Shown here: piece by piece, positions 7,831-16,233 of the stretch
Position numbering within the stretch: position 1 is the stretch's first letter
How the letters are laid out: each line of letters begins with the position of its first letter
NCBI GenBank assembly: GCA_040901795.1
Contig: JBBDYH010000121.1
Location: 21,412-85,411 of the forward strand
Length of the DNA stretch: 64,000 bases
Origin: JBBDYH01 sp040901795
GTDB lineage: Bacteria > Planctomycetota > Planctomycetia > Pirellulales > JALHPA01
Direction: 5' to 3'
The notes under the pieces: model-generated
Database searches by the model: none
Seen by the model: only the letters and a program-made list of their open reading frames with translations
What the model was told of the DNA's origin: nothing
Program-made: the position numbers and the translations under genes

Positions 7831-8709
7831 TTAATAATGACGCACGGTGAACGGCTGGGTCGCAAAGGGAGGCAATTGGCGGATGTCTTCCGGCGTGCGA
7901 CCCTGCTGGCGCAACGAGCGCAACGATAGCGCGGCCGTGCGCTTTGCTAAGCGCGCTCCCGCTTCGTCGCGGATCAGCGGACAATGGTAGAACTCCGGCG
8001 GCTGCCAGCCAAGCGCCTCGTACAATAAAAGCTGCCGTGCCGTAGATGTGAGCAAGTCTTCTCCGCGAGCCACTTCGCTGATCTGCATGGCGTGGTCGTC
8101 GGCAACCACGGCCAGTTCGTAGGACGGAGAACCGTCCTTCCGCCAGATGAGGAAATCGCCAAAATCAACGCCGGCCGTCCGGCAAACTTCTCCCAGCCGG
8201 TCGTCATAAAAGACGATCGTCCGCCCGTCCGGTGCGCGGAACCGCCAATTCACTTCACCGGGCTGCGTACACTCTGAACCGGCGCCCTGTGGAGGGCGTA
8301 ACTCCGGCGGAAAGAGGGGCTCAGCCAGGTCGTCATGGGGAGCTATCAAGGCGGCTTGCACGTCCAGGCGCGAGTGCAGGCTGGGGTAGATCAAACCGGT
8401 GTGATGTAGTTGCCGCCAGGTCTCGATGTAGGACGCCAGCCGCTCGCTCTGGCTATAGGGGGCAAATGGGCCGCCGATTTCGGGACCTTCGTCCCAGCCG
8501 AAGCCGAACCAGCGCAGGTCTTCGATCATGTCGCGGACAAATTCCGGCTTGCAGCGGTTGCGATCGAGGTCCTCGTTGCGGAGGATGAGCTGACCGCCCC
8601 GCTCGCGCGCTCGCTCGTGTGCGATCCAAAACGTACGCGCGTGGCCGAGATGCAAGTGCCCGCTCGGAGTGGGGGCCAGTCGTCCGCGGTACACCGGAAT
8701 GTGCGACAC
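7831..8709 (-). CDS. gluQ: glutamyl-Q tRNA(Asp) synthetase
   Basis: This 292-residue protein is a truncated glutamyl-tRNA synthetase paralogue with the catalytic domain only. It has RGRLAPTPSGHLHLGHARTFW (HIGH-type motif), ILRNEDLDRNRC, WRFRAPDGRTIVFYDD, FGDFLIWRKDGSPSYELAVVADDHAMQISEVARGEDLL and the KMSKS-like RLAKR at about 253-257. The anticodon-binding domain is missing, as expected for GluQ-RS, which attaches glutamate to queuosine in tRNA(Asp). Several starts are possible: TTG 8715, or GTG 8709 with GGGAA six bases upstream. I chose GTG 8709. An in-frame stop lies just upstream of both. Confidence 0.92.
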   Translation of the reverse strand: MSHIPVYRGRLAPTPSGHLHLGHARTFWIAHERARERGGQLILRNEDLDRNRCKPEFVRDMIEDLRWFGFGWDEGPEIGGPFAPYSQSERLASYIETWRQLHHTGLIYPSLHSRLDVQAALIAPHDDLAEPLFPPELRPPQGAGSECTQPGEVNWRFRAPDGRTIVFYDDRLGEVCRTAGVDFGDFLIWRKDGSPSYELAVVADDHAMQISEVARGEDLLTSTARQLLLYEALGWQPPEFYHCPLIRDEAGARLAKRTAALSLRSLRQQGRTPEDIRQLPPFATQPFTVRHY

Positions 8710-8727
8710 GATCAATTCCCACGACGC

Positions 8728-9624
8728 CTAGGGAGCGGCATCGAGCTTCAGCGTCGAGCGAAAGAACTCCATGCTCCGCCGCTCTGTATGTTCGGCCGTA
8801 TCGCCGCCCCAGCCGTGGCGATGACCAAGCAGTATTTCGACGCGCCCCGGCACGCCGGCCTTGGTCAGTGCGGTTGCCATTTCGAAAGCCTGTTCGTAGG
8901 GCACTAGTTCATCCTTGGTGCCGTGGAAAAGGAGCATCGTAGCGTCACCTGGACTGACGTAGCGCAACGGAGAAGCGCGATCATAATCGGCCCGCTGCTC
9001 GTCGAGCGGCCCGCCGATGAAGTTAGCTACAATATTCCGCGAGCTGGGGGGATACTCGACTGTGAGGTTTGTGGGCCCGAAGTAAGCTACTACGGCCTGG
9101 ACCTTACTCGACTGATCCGGGGAACCCCCGTCGCCTTCGAGATCGTCGTCCTTATCCAGCGTGCCCAAGAGCATCGATAAATGGGCGCCCGCGGAGTATC
9201 CAATAGCGCCGATGCGTTCTGGATCAATCGAGAACCGCTCGGCATTGGCGCGGAGCCAGCGGATGGCGCATTTGCCATCTTCGATTTGCGCGGGCCAGCG
9301 ATGCTTGCCATCCTTAACCAGCCGGTAGCTGATCGTCGCCGCGATGAAGCCGTCTTCGGCGGCCTGCCGCATGTGATTGTAGTGGGCCTTTCGATTCCCG
9401 GCCGCCCAGCCGCCGCCATGGATGAACACAATGCACGGCGTTGGTTTGTCGAGTTTCGTCGGCCGAGCGAGATCGAGCAGCAGTTTTTCACCACCGCCAA
9501 CGCCGTATTGGAGATCATCATGGATCTCAACCTCCGGCGGCGCGGCCCTTGTCGCGGAGCCAGCATAAACGAGGATGGCGACGGCGGCGGCCGCGACGGT
9601 GGACAACTTAAGAGGCAACTGCAT
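8728..9624 (-). CDS. secreted alpha/beta-hydrolase, esterase/lipase type
   Basis: This 298-residue protein has a signal peptide (residues 1-28, ending ATRAAP). It is an alpha/beta-hydrolase of the acetyl-esterase/BD-FAE group. The oxyanion motif HGGG lies at 69-72, the nucleophile Ser144 in GYSAGAH, the acid Asp238 in HGTKDELVP, and the active-site histidine in GHRHGWGG (268 or 270). Family members hydrolyse short acyl or sugar esters outside the cell. A strong AGGAGAG site precedes the ATG. It lies 18 bases upstream of the tRNA-modifying gene, probably in one transcript. Confidence 0.9.
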   Translation of the reverse strand: MQLPLKLSTVAAAAVAILVYAGSATRAAPPEVEIHDDLQYGVGGGEKLLLDLARPTKLDKPTPCIVFIHGGGWAAGNRKAHYNHMRQAAEDGFIAATISYRLVKDGKHRWPAQIEDGKCAIRWLRANAERFSIDPERIGAIGYSAGAHLSMLLGTLDKDDDLEGDGGSPDQSSKVQAVVAYFGPTNLTVEYPPSSRNIVANFIGGPLDEQRADYDRASPLRYVSPGDATMLLFHGTKDELVPYEQAFEMATALTKAGVPGRVEILLGHRHGWGGDTAEHTERRSMEFFRSTLKLDAAP

Positions 9625-9694
9625 AACGCTCTCCTGGACAAGCCGAATTGGATAACGGCTCGATTATGGAGAATCTCTGTGCAGATTGCAAAAG

Positions 9695-10654
9695 CTATCG
9701 TTTTAACGCTCGCTCGCCGGAGGCCTGAGGATTATCGGCGATGAGCTCTTCGGAGAAGCGGCCTACGTATTGCAGACTACTGTTGGGTCCGCTAAAGCCA
9801 ATCACCTGCTCGTCGAGATCGGTGTGCTGGCTAAGGACTCGTCCGGCGTTGATGTCGAACCGGATCGTTCCCTTCGTCATGCGTTGGATAAGTTGGGCGC
9901 GAATCCGGGGATCGTTCACCGGCGGCAAAACGGTTTGCACCGAGATGAAAGCGACGCCGTTTTCGACCTTTTCAACCTGGTAACGGTTTTTCACGGTCAA
10001 GGTCTTGGTATTGCCCGGAATACCATCGAGCGATACGGCTACGTCGAGCGGCACTGACCACGGTTCACCAACAGCAACCGGCTCCTGAGGCAGCGGCACG
10101 ACGATTTGAGTGTTGAGATTGTCGACGCCGACCTGGTTTTTCTTTTCGCGGCGCAGCAGCTTGCCGGTGGGATCGATGGTGATCGTCGTGAGCAGCTTGC
10201 CGACCGACGCCGCGGCGCTTTCGTAGCCGGGAGGCGGCTTTGGATCGGTCTTGCTGTTGTAGCGCACCTCCTGGCGGCCGGACATTTGTTGCCGCATATC
10301 CACGGCTTCGATCATCGTATCGAACGTTATGCGGCCGTCGTCTGCGACGTTCGTCACGCGCCAGGCCTTGGTGGAGATGCTCGTCATTTCCGCGGCCTGC
10401 GTGCTGCCCGCGATGGTGGTTTCGATTTTCGTCTGCTGGACAACTTTGCTGCGGACGACTTCGCCGAGGCGAAAGCGATAGCGGAGCAGGTGTTTCTCGG
10501 CGTCGGACGGGGTTGTATCGTCCGGCAGTGATACGTCGCTCGGCGCCGCTTTGCCGGCGTCCGTATTCGGCGCGTCGGCTGCCAGTGTCGGTGCAAGGCG
10601 CAGGGCCAGCAACAAGCCTAGAACTGCGACTAAGAATCCAAAGTATCGAGACAT
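9695..10654 (-). CDS. secreted conserved protein, DUF6263-like
   Basis: This is a 319-residue exported protein with a clear signal peptide (FGFLVAVLGLLLALRLAPTLAAD) and a low-complexity linker to about residue 50. A beta-rich domain follows, with LLRYRFRLGEVVRSKVVQQTKIETTIAG, AWRVTNVADDGRITFDTMIEAVDM, IDPTGKLLRREKK and GEPWSVPLDVAVSL. This layout matches the DUF6263-type planctomycete lipoprotein-like domain, though I cannot confirm the family. There is no catalytic motif. It is separated from nadK upstream by about 110 bases containing a palindromic repeat. Confidence 0.7.
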   Translation of the reverse strand: MSRYFGFLVAVLGLLLALRLAPTLAADAPNTDAGKAAPSDVSLPDDTTPSDAEKHLLRYRFRLGEVVRSKVVQQTKIETTIAGSTQAAEMTSISTKAWRVTNVADDGRITFDTMIEAVDMRQQMSGRQEVRYNSKTDPKPPPGYESAAASVGKLLTTITIDPTGKLLRREKKNQVGVDNLNTQIVVPLPQEPVAVGEPWSVPLDVAVSLDGIPGNTKTLTVKNRYQVEKVENGVAFISVQTVLPPVNDPRIRAQLIQRMTKGTIRFDINAGRVLSQHTDLDEQVIGFSGPNSSLQYVGRFSEELIADNPQASGERALKR

Positions 10655-10744
10655 CAGGCTCGACTCCTTCCGAGTGGCTGACGGTGTGTAGGTCCCATCT
10701 GCCGCATGGGAGCCCGTGAATCGTGAACCTGTGGCGGTTCAAGA

Positions 10745-10763
10745 TCCGGCTCGACAAGCCGGA
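10745..10763. repeat. REP-like palindrome abutting nadK stop
   Basis: TCCGGCTCGACAAGCCGGA forms a 7-bp stem with a short loop, and its end lies one base from the nadK stop codon. On the minus strand it follows nadK directly, so it may end that transcript. On the nadK-sense strand the flanks read GTAGG before and ATC after, resembling the GTAGG-flanked palindromes at 37909 and 38817. Confidence 0.7.
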
Positions 10764-10764
10764 C

Positions 10765-11658
10765 CTACTCGCGGCGAACCCGGCCCCCCCAGCCGAGTTT
10801 TTCGCGAAGTGTGCGATAGTAACTGTGGTGGGCAACTTCGACCAGTTTAAACCGGGGGACGGCTCGTTGAATGCGGACTTGATCCTGCGATTGAAGTGGG
10901 CAGAGCAACTGGCCATCCACCACAACGGCGGTGCCTTCGTTGGGCAAGGCGACCATCAATTCGAACACTCGCTCGGCCGAATCCACTACCGGCCGGTTGG
11001 TGAGCGTGTGTGGGCTGATCGGCGAGATGACGAACGCCTGCAAGTCCTTTCGCAGGATCGGGCCTCCGGACGACATACTGTGAGCGGTCGAGCCGACCGG
11101 CGTGGCCACGATTAAACCGTCGCAACTATAGGTAGTCACCGGTTCTGAGTCAATGTAAAGCTGGATATCCAGCATGCGGTACGGAGGGCCGCCAAAAACC
11201 GCGGTCTCGTTGAGACCCAACTTCTGGTAAAGCACGTCGCCGCCGCGAAAAACACGACACTCGAACATCAAGTGCTCGACGACCGAGTACTTCCCTGAGC
11301 AAATGTCGGGGAGGACGGTTAAGAGCTCGCTCGCTGAGAAAGCTGCCAAAAACCCCAGTCTTCCTAGATTGCAACCAATCACGGGCAATTGCCGGTAGGC
11401 CATGCGGTGCGCGGCGCGGAGGATTGAGCCGTCGCCGCCAAACACAATCACGAGATCGGCGTCAACCTTTTCGAGTCCGTCGCGGAACTCCAGATCGCAG
11501 AGCACGACCTCGACTTGCTGCTCGATCAGCGGCCGCAGACGTTTGACTTCGGATTCGACGACCGCGCTTTCGCCCGAGCCCAGGAGCACCACGCGAGGGT
11601 TTTTCGTCGCTGGGCAGAGAGGCTCGCTCGGGGCGACGGCATGCGGTCGCGTGGCCAT
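10765..11658 (-). CDS. nadK: NAD kinase
   Basis: This 297-residue protein phosphorylates NAD to NADP. GGDGS at 74-78, in LVIVFGGDGSILRAAH, is the conserved phosphate-binding motif with the catalytic aspartate. GCNLGRLGFL, CDGLIVATPVGSTAHSMSSGGPIL and ISPISPHTLTNRPVV are the other NAD-kinase signatures. Length is normal. The C-terminal tail is basic (WGGRVRRE). It lies 11 bases from the upstream Uma2 gene. Confidence 0.95.
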   Translation of the reverse strand: MATRPHAVAPSEPLCPATKNPRVVLLGSGESAVVESEVKRLRPLIEQQVEVVLCDLEFRDGLEKVDADLVIVFGGDGSILRAAHRMAYRQLPVIGCNLGRLGFLAAFSASELLTVLPDICSGKYSVVEHLMFECRVFRGGDVLYQKLGLNETAVFGGPPYRMLDIQLYIDSEPVTTYSCDGLIVATPVGSTAHSMSSGGPILRKDLQAFVISPISPHTLTNRPVVDSAERVFELMVALPNEGTAVVVDGQLLCPLQSQDQVRIQRAVPRFKLVEVAHHSYYRTLREKLGWGGRVRRE

Positions 11659-11669
11659 AGTGTGGTTCG

Positions 11670-12377
11670 CTATCGCGATATGACGAGGTTTTCCCGCACC
11701 CAGCGGCGAAACTCTTTGATCCAGGGGATTTCATCGTCACCCTCGTCGCACTTACCTATCCATTCTACCATTTTGGCAGTGGTCTCCCGCGAAAAGAACT
11801 GGCTCTGGGTTTGCTCCGCGTATTGACCGTTAGCTTGCAGGCCGTGAATGGTGAGGATTTCACCGTCAAACCGCCAGACTTCTGGAATGCCCAAAGCAGC
11901 ATAGATTCCGAGTTGGTCGAGAGCGCTTGATGTGTTTTCTACTTCGATAGCCAAATCGGGTGGGGGATCAATGTTGAGATCCACCTCCCGCTTACCCCGA
12001 ACCTTGGGTGCATTAGTCAAGTAGTAGCTCTTGTCCGCTTCAAGGCCCTTCTTTTTTTTCTTTCGCCTCCACGTCGTGGATCCAGTGCTCCGGCAACTCA
12101 TGTCCAATTCCTCGGTGACCACGTCCACCAAGCGGCCAAGCAATTCTTTGAAACGATCATGGCGTTCGAGCGGTGACATGATTTCCAATAATCCTTCGTC
12201 ATATGCTAGCCGAGTTCCTGGATTAACGATCTCCTCGACCAGCTTCTCGTAAGTATCCCAGCTCACGTTCTGAAGCAGCACGCGCACTTCAAGGGCCGTC
12301 GCTTCAGTCGCCGTCGGAGAAAGCGGTACGGGTGCTTCACTTACCTGCGCGGCAGTAGAGGGAAGAACGGTTGCCAT
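11670..12377 (-). CDS. Uma2-family (DUF820) putative endonuclease
   Basis: This 235-residue protein has a low-complexity N-terminus and then a Uma2 core. The core includes SWDTYEKLVEEIVNPGTRLAYDEGLLEIMSPLERHD and RFKELLGRLVDVVTEEL. KREVDLNIDPPPDLAIEVENTS and LDQLGIYAALGIPEVWRFDG form the PD-(D/E)xK-like region. The usual Lys after ALD is Gln here. A lysine run (RRKKKKKG) lies between the two halves. The family is abundant in cyanobacteria and planctomycetes, and its biological role is not established despite the nuclease fold. Confidence 0.85.
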   Translation of the reverse strand: MATVLPSTAAQVSEAPVPLSPTATEATALEVRVLLQNVSWDTYEKLVEEIVNPGTRLAYDEGLLEIMSPLERHDRFKELLGRLVDVVTEELDMSCRSTGSTTWRRKKKKKGLEADKSYYLTNAPKVRGKREVDLNIDPPPDLAIEVENTSSALDQLGIYAALGIPEVWRFDGEILTIHGLQANGQYAEQTQSQFFSRETTAKMVEWIGKCDEGDDEIPWIKEFRRWVRENLVISR

Positions 12378-12466
12378 TAGTTACTCCATCGACGTTTCGA
12401 TACGATCTGATGTTGAGGCAGTCACACGCCCTCTTATCCAGAGCTCATTTTACCACGACAGCCTGT

Positions 12467-14386
12467 TCAACTCACGCGCCGCTGCACCGGCTCTTTGAAG
12501 ATGCCCGCCCGCGACAGACCCTCGCGGCAAGCCCGCACGATGCCGGCCACATCCAGGCCCAGATCGGCCAGCAACTCGCCCCGCTCGCCGTGCTCGATAA
12601 ACCGGTCGGGGATGCCAAGCCGCAGTACATTCGCGGCGCTCAGCCCTGCGTCGGCGCACGCTTCGAGAACAGCGCTGCCGAAACCGGTCATGAGAGCGCC
12701 TTCTTCGACGGTGACCACAAAGCCACACTCGCCGACGGCGCGGAGAATCGTGTCGGTGTCGAGCGGCTTCACAAATCGAGCATTGATCACCGCGAGGTCG
12801 TACCCGTCATCGCGCAATTGACCGGCCGCTTTGATGCACGCGTTCAAGAGGGTTCCACAACAAATAATTGCGCCGTCCTCGCCCCATTCGAGGATTTCGG
12901 CGCGGCCCAGCTCGATGGGCTCCGGCCGCCGGTCGACGGATTCGGCGCTCGCTTTTGGGTAACGGATGGCGCATGGGCCGTCGTGCCCGAGCGCAAACTC
13001 CAACATCCCGCGGAGATCCTGCTCGTCGCCGGGCGCCATCACCGTCATGTTCGGAAACAGCCGCAAATAGCCCAGATCGAACATGCCGTGATGCGTGGGG
13101 CCATCCGGGCCGGTCAGTCCGGCGCGGTCCAGCATGAATGTGACCGGTAGCTTCTGCAGAGCAACCTCTTGGAAGATCTGATCGTAACTTCGTTGCAGAA
13201 ACGTGCTGTAGATATCGACGATCGGCCGCAAGCCGGCCTTCGCCTGGCCGGCCGCAAAAGCCACGGCATGCGACTCGCAGATTCCGGTATCGAAAAACCG
13301 CCCCGGAAACGTGTCGCGCACCCGTTCCAGCTTGTTCCCCTGGCACATGGCGGCGGTAATCACGGTGACGCGTGGGTTTGCCTCCATCGATTCGTAGATC
13401 ACCGTGCTAGCGACGTCGGTATAGGCCGCCGCCGCGCTCTTCTTGAACGAGACGATTTCATCGCAGGCGCGCTCGAACGGCGCCGGCGTGTGGAACGTCA
13501 CCGGGTCCTGCTCGGCAGGCTTAAAGCCGTGTCCTTTCTGCGTGACCACGTGTAACAGCACCGGTCCTGTCAGGTCTTTGACCATCCGTAGATACTTGCG
13601 GAGCTGCGGAATGTTATGGCCATCGACCGGGCCGAGATAGCGAATGCCCAGCTCTTCAAACAGCATCCCGCCATGCAAACCGGCCTTGATCGATTCCTTG
13701 ACCTGCGACAGGAACCGCTCGACCGGGTCGCCGATCAGCGGCACTCGATTGAGCACGCGCGCCACCTCATGCTTGAGGCCCGAATAGAACGAGTTGGTCC
13801 GCAACCGGTCGAGATACTCAGCCATCCCGCCCACGCGCGGGCAAATCGACATTTTGTTGTCGTTGAGGATGATCAGCAGGTTCTTCTTGAGGCCGCTGGC
13901 ATTATTAAGCGCCTCGAAGACGATCCCGCTCGGCAGGGCGCCGTCGCCGATCACGGCGACGCTGTAGCGGGGCTCTCCGCCCATCAGATCGTCGCCCGTC
14001 TTCATCCCCAGCGCGGTCGAAACGCTGCAGCCGGCATGGCCGGTCATGAATAGGTCGTAGTCGCTTTCGTGAGGGTTGGGATAGCCCATCAACCCACCTC
14101 GGGTGCGGATCGATTCAAACCGCGCATAGCGGCCGGTGACGAGCTTGTGCGGATAGATCTGATGCCCAGTGTCCCAGATCAATCGATCTTGGCTGAAGTC
14201 GAAGGTCGCGTGCAACGCAATACAGAGCTCGACGACGCCCAGATTCGAGGCAAAGTGTGCGGTACGGTTCGAAACCAGATTGCACAGGGCGAGCCGCATC
14301 TCGGTGGCGAGCTGATCCAACTCGGCCGCCGAGAGCTTCTGCAAGTCGTAGTGGGGTGATTGGATCTGTGAGAGCAGCTTATCCAT
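12467..14386 (-). CDS. dxs: 1-deoxy-D-xylulose-5-phosphate synthase
   Basis: This 639-residue thiamine-diphosphate enzyme condenses pyruvate with glyceraldehyde 3-phosphate, the first step of the MEP isoprenoid pathway. It has HFASNLGVVELCIALH and the ThDP/Mg motif GDGALPSGIVFEALNNAS, with the distal Asn in NDNKMS (147-180). It also has MLDRAGLTGPDGPTHHGMFDL, the transketolase pyrimidine domain, and the C-terminal VEEGALMTGFGSAV. The start ATG at 14386 shares one base with the ispA stop (TGATG), which indicates translational coupling. The order xseB-ispA-dxs is the same as in Escherichia coli. Confidence 0.97.
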   Translation of the reverse strand: MDKLLSQIQSPHYDLQKLSAAELDQLATEMRLALCNLVSNRTAHFASNLGVVELCIALHATFDFSQDRLIWDTGHQIYPHKLVTGRYARFESIRTRGGLMGYPNPHESDYDLFMTGHAGCSVSTALGMKTGDDLMGGEPRYSVAVIGDGALPSGIVFEALNNASGLKKNLLIILNDNKMSICPRVGGMAEYLDRLRTNSFYSGLKHEVARVLNRVPLIGDPVERFLSQVKESIKAGLHGGMLFEELGIRYLGPVDGHNIPQLRKYLRMVKDLTGPVLLHVVTQKGHGFKPAEQDPVTFHTPAPFERACDEIVSFKKSAAAAYTDVASTVIYESMEANPRVTVITAAMCQGNKLERVRDTFPGRFFDTGICESHAVAFAAGQAKAGLRPIVDIYSTFLQRSYDQIFQEVALQKLPVTFMLDRAGLTGPDGPTHHGMFDLGYLRLFPNMTVMAPGDEQDLRGMLEFALGHDGPCAIRYPKASAESVDRRPEPIELGRAEILEWGEDGAIICCGTLLNACIKAAGQLRDDGYDLAVINARFVKPLDTDTILRAVGECGFVVTVEEGALMTGFGSAVLEACADAGLSAANVLRLGIPDRFIEHGERGELLADLGLDVAGIVRACREGLSRAGIFKEPVQRRVS

Positions 14387-15282
14387 CAATGAGTCCTTTC
14401 CAAGACGTAGCGGGCGAGCGCTTCCAGCTTGCCGGCTTTTGAACCAAAGCAAATGATCGCGGCGCGGGCCTCATCGATGAGCATTTGCGCTCGCCGCAGG
14501 CTTGCCTCCACACCTAAGAGTGCGGGAAAGGTCCGCTTGCCGGAAGCGCGGTCTTTGCCGACGCGCTTGCCCAGCTCAGCCTCTTGCCCTTGCACATCGA
14601 GCACGTCATCGGCGATTTGAAACGCCACGCCGAGCTTCTGTCCGAAGGTGTCCAGCGCCGCCTTCTGATCGGCGGTCGCCTGGGCGACCAATGCGCCAAT
14701 CCGCAGCGAAACCTGAATCATCGCTCCGGTCTTTCGTTCATGAATTCGTTCCAGCGCCGCCAGGTCGTTTTCGGCCGACTGATGGTCGAGGTCATCGGCC
14801 TGCCCACCCACCAGTCCGGCTGCGCCTGCTGCGATGGCCAGTGCGGCACAACACTCGACAGCGACCTGCGGCGGCTCCGTATGCCGCGCGAGCACCTCGA
14901 AGGCCAGCGCCAAGAGGGCGTCGCCGGCCAGAATCGCGGTCGCCTCGTCATAAGCGCGGTGCAAGGTTGGCCGGCCGCGACGCAGGTCATCATCGTCCAT
15001 CGCCGGCAAGTCGTCATGCACCAGCGAATAGCAGTGGACCATTTCCACGGCACACGCCGCAGCCATTGCGGGTCCTTCGTCACAACCGCAGGCCTCGGCC
15101 GACCATAACACCAGCGTGGGGCGCAGCCGCTTGCCCGGCGCCAAAAGGCTATAGCGAATCGCCTCGGCCAGTCGGACCGGGCAGCCGCTGGGAAACTGTG
15201 CAAATTGATCGAGCGCCGAATCGATCTTCCGCGCCGTCGCGGCCATGGCGTCTTGAATCGCGGCGGAGGAGCTGGCGTGCAT
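14386..15282 (-). CDS. ispA: (2E,6E)-farnesyl diphosphate synthase
   Basis: This 298-residue short-chain trans-prenyltransferase elongates DMAPP and GPP with IPP. The first aspartate-rich motif is DDLPAMD at 90-96 in YSLVHDDLPAMDDDDLRRG, nearly the same as in E. coli IspA. The second is DDVLD at 225-229 in FQIADDVLDVQG. GKRLRPTLVLWSAE and GKTGAMI-type RKTGAMIQ regions are also present. The residues before the first motif fit a C15 product, though a C20 product cannot be excluded. It lies between xseB (36 bases upstream) and dxs (one-base overlap). Confidence 0.95.
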   Translation of the reverse strand: MHASSSAAIQDAMAATARKIDSALDQFAQFPSGCPVRLAEAIRYSLLAPGKRLRPTLVLWSAEACGCDEGPAMAAACAVEMVHCYSLVHDDLPAMDDDDLRRGRPTLHRAYDEATAILAGDALLALAFEVLARHTEPPQVAVECCAALAIAAGAAGLVGGQADDLDHQSAENDLAALERIHERKTGAMIQVSLRIGALVAQATADQKAALDTFGQKLGVAFQIADDVLDVQGQEAELGKRVGKDRASGKRTFPALLGVEASLRRAQMLIDEARAAIICFGSKAGKLEALARYVLERTH

Positions 15283-15318
15283 GCAATGAGAGACCGTTAT
15301 GGAATGGACAAGGCCATT

Positions 15319-15702
15319 CTAGAACAGGCTCCGCGGCGAGTCTACGTTGGTCGCATCCGCGTCGGTTGGCGCCAACTTTGGATTTGCAGCGGCGCGTCGG
15401 CGCGAGCGCGCTTCGCCCTTTTCGTCACGCGCCAGGCTCGATTCGTCGTCGAATGGCGCGACGACTGGGTTGCCGGCGGCATCAAAGCCGCTCAGGAGCT
15501 CGATCTTCCGCTCGGCCCCCTCCAAGAGGCCAAAGCACTGCCGGAGGAGCTTCACCCCCTGCTCATAGCGGGCCAGCGCATCGGCCAGGCCGATCTGCCC
15601 CTCCTCCAGCTCGTGGACGATCGCTTCGAGGTTTTCCAGGGCCTCTTCAAAGGCTGGGCAGTCGGCGGTTGGCTGATCCGGTTGGGTCATGCCATCCATC
15701 AT
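15319..15702 (-). CDS. xseB: exodeoxyribonuclease VII small subunit with extended tail
   Basis: This 127-residue protein has the core FEEALENLEAIVHELEEGQIGLADALARYEQGVKLLRQCFGLLEGAERKIELL, which matches XseB, the small subunit that binds XseA to degrade single-stranded DNA. Usual XseB proteins are 70-90 residues. Here about 50 extra C-terminal residues (RSRRRAAANPKLAPTDADA) are polar and probably disordered. The large-subunit gene is not in the window. Start MMDG or the internal MTQPD are both possible. No clear ribosome binding site is seen. Confidence 0.92.
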   Translation of the reverse strand: MMDGMTQPDQPTADCPAFEEALENLEAIVHELEEGQIGLADALARYEQGVKLLRQCFGLLEGAERKIELLSGFDAAGNPVVAPFDDESSLARDEKGEARSRRRAAANPKLAPTDADATNVDSPRSLF

Positions 15703-15750
15703 GCCGAATGGTACACGCGACGGTCAACCGTGATCTGGGCGATCACCCCG

Positions 15751-16230
15751 CTAGCTGCCCCCGGATTGAGCATTGGGGACTTCGCGCGTGAGCGTACAAG
15801 TCTTGGTCAGCGTCTTGCCCAAGAAGTATCGCGGAGCGATGAAGCTGTTGCTGTCCAGCGGCACGTCGATCGTCACGGTAACCTCCGGCGTGTCGGGCTG
15901 GATGGCGTCCGGTTCGACGTCGATCTTTGCTCCGCGGACGCCAATTGCGGCAAGCATGGCGCCCGCGGCGTCTTTGACGTCCTTGGCCTTGGCACCCGGG
16001 ACAATACCCGCTCGCGCGCCTTCATAGGCCGCGTTCTCTGTCGAGTTCACAATCGTGTTGACGCGCATGAACTCGATCGCGGCGAACACGATCATAAACA
16101 ACAGGCCGGCCGTGATCGCGAATTCGACCACGACGGCGCCTTTTCGGTCGGCCGCTGAGGCCAAAACGGAAGGTCGACCGGCAAAGCCGGATGGCATGAT
16201 CGGTCGCGGTGTCAAACGAGAAGGTCGCAT
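15751..16230 (-). CDS. TadE-like pseudopilin-type protein
   Basis: This 159-residue protein has a basic 30-residue leader. A TadE-type segment follows: RKGAVVVEFAITAGLLFMIVFAAIEFMRV, with Glu at position +5 of the hydrophobic stretch, and then a helical stalk (NTIVNSTENAAYEGARAG). The remaining periplasmic part is beta-rich. TadE/F/G proteins are minor pilins of Flp/Tad pili. The long basic leader before the hydrophobic segment is normal for planctomycete homologues. It starts three bases after the TadG-like gene stop. Confidence 0.88.
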   Translation of the reverse strand: MRPSRLTPRPIMPSGFAGRPSVLASAADRKGAVVVEFAITAGLLFMIVFAAIEFMRVNTIVNSTENAAYEGARAGIVPGAKAKDVKDAAGAMLAAIGVRGAKIDVEPDAIQPDTPEVTVTIDVPLDSNSFIAPRYFLGKTLTKTCTLTREVPNAQSGGS

Positions 16231-16233
16231 CGC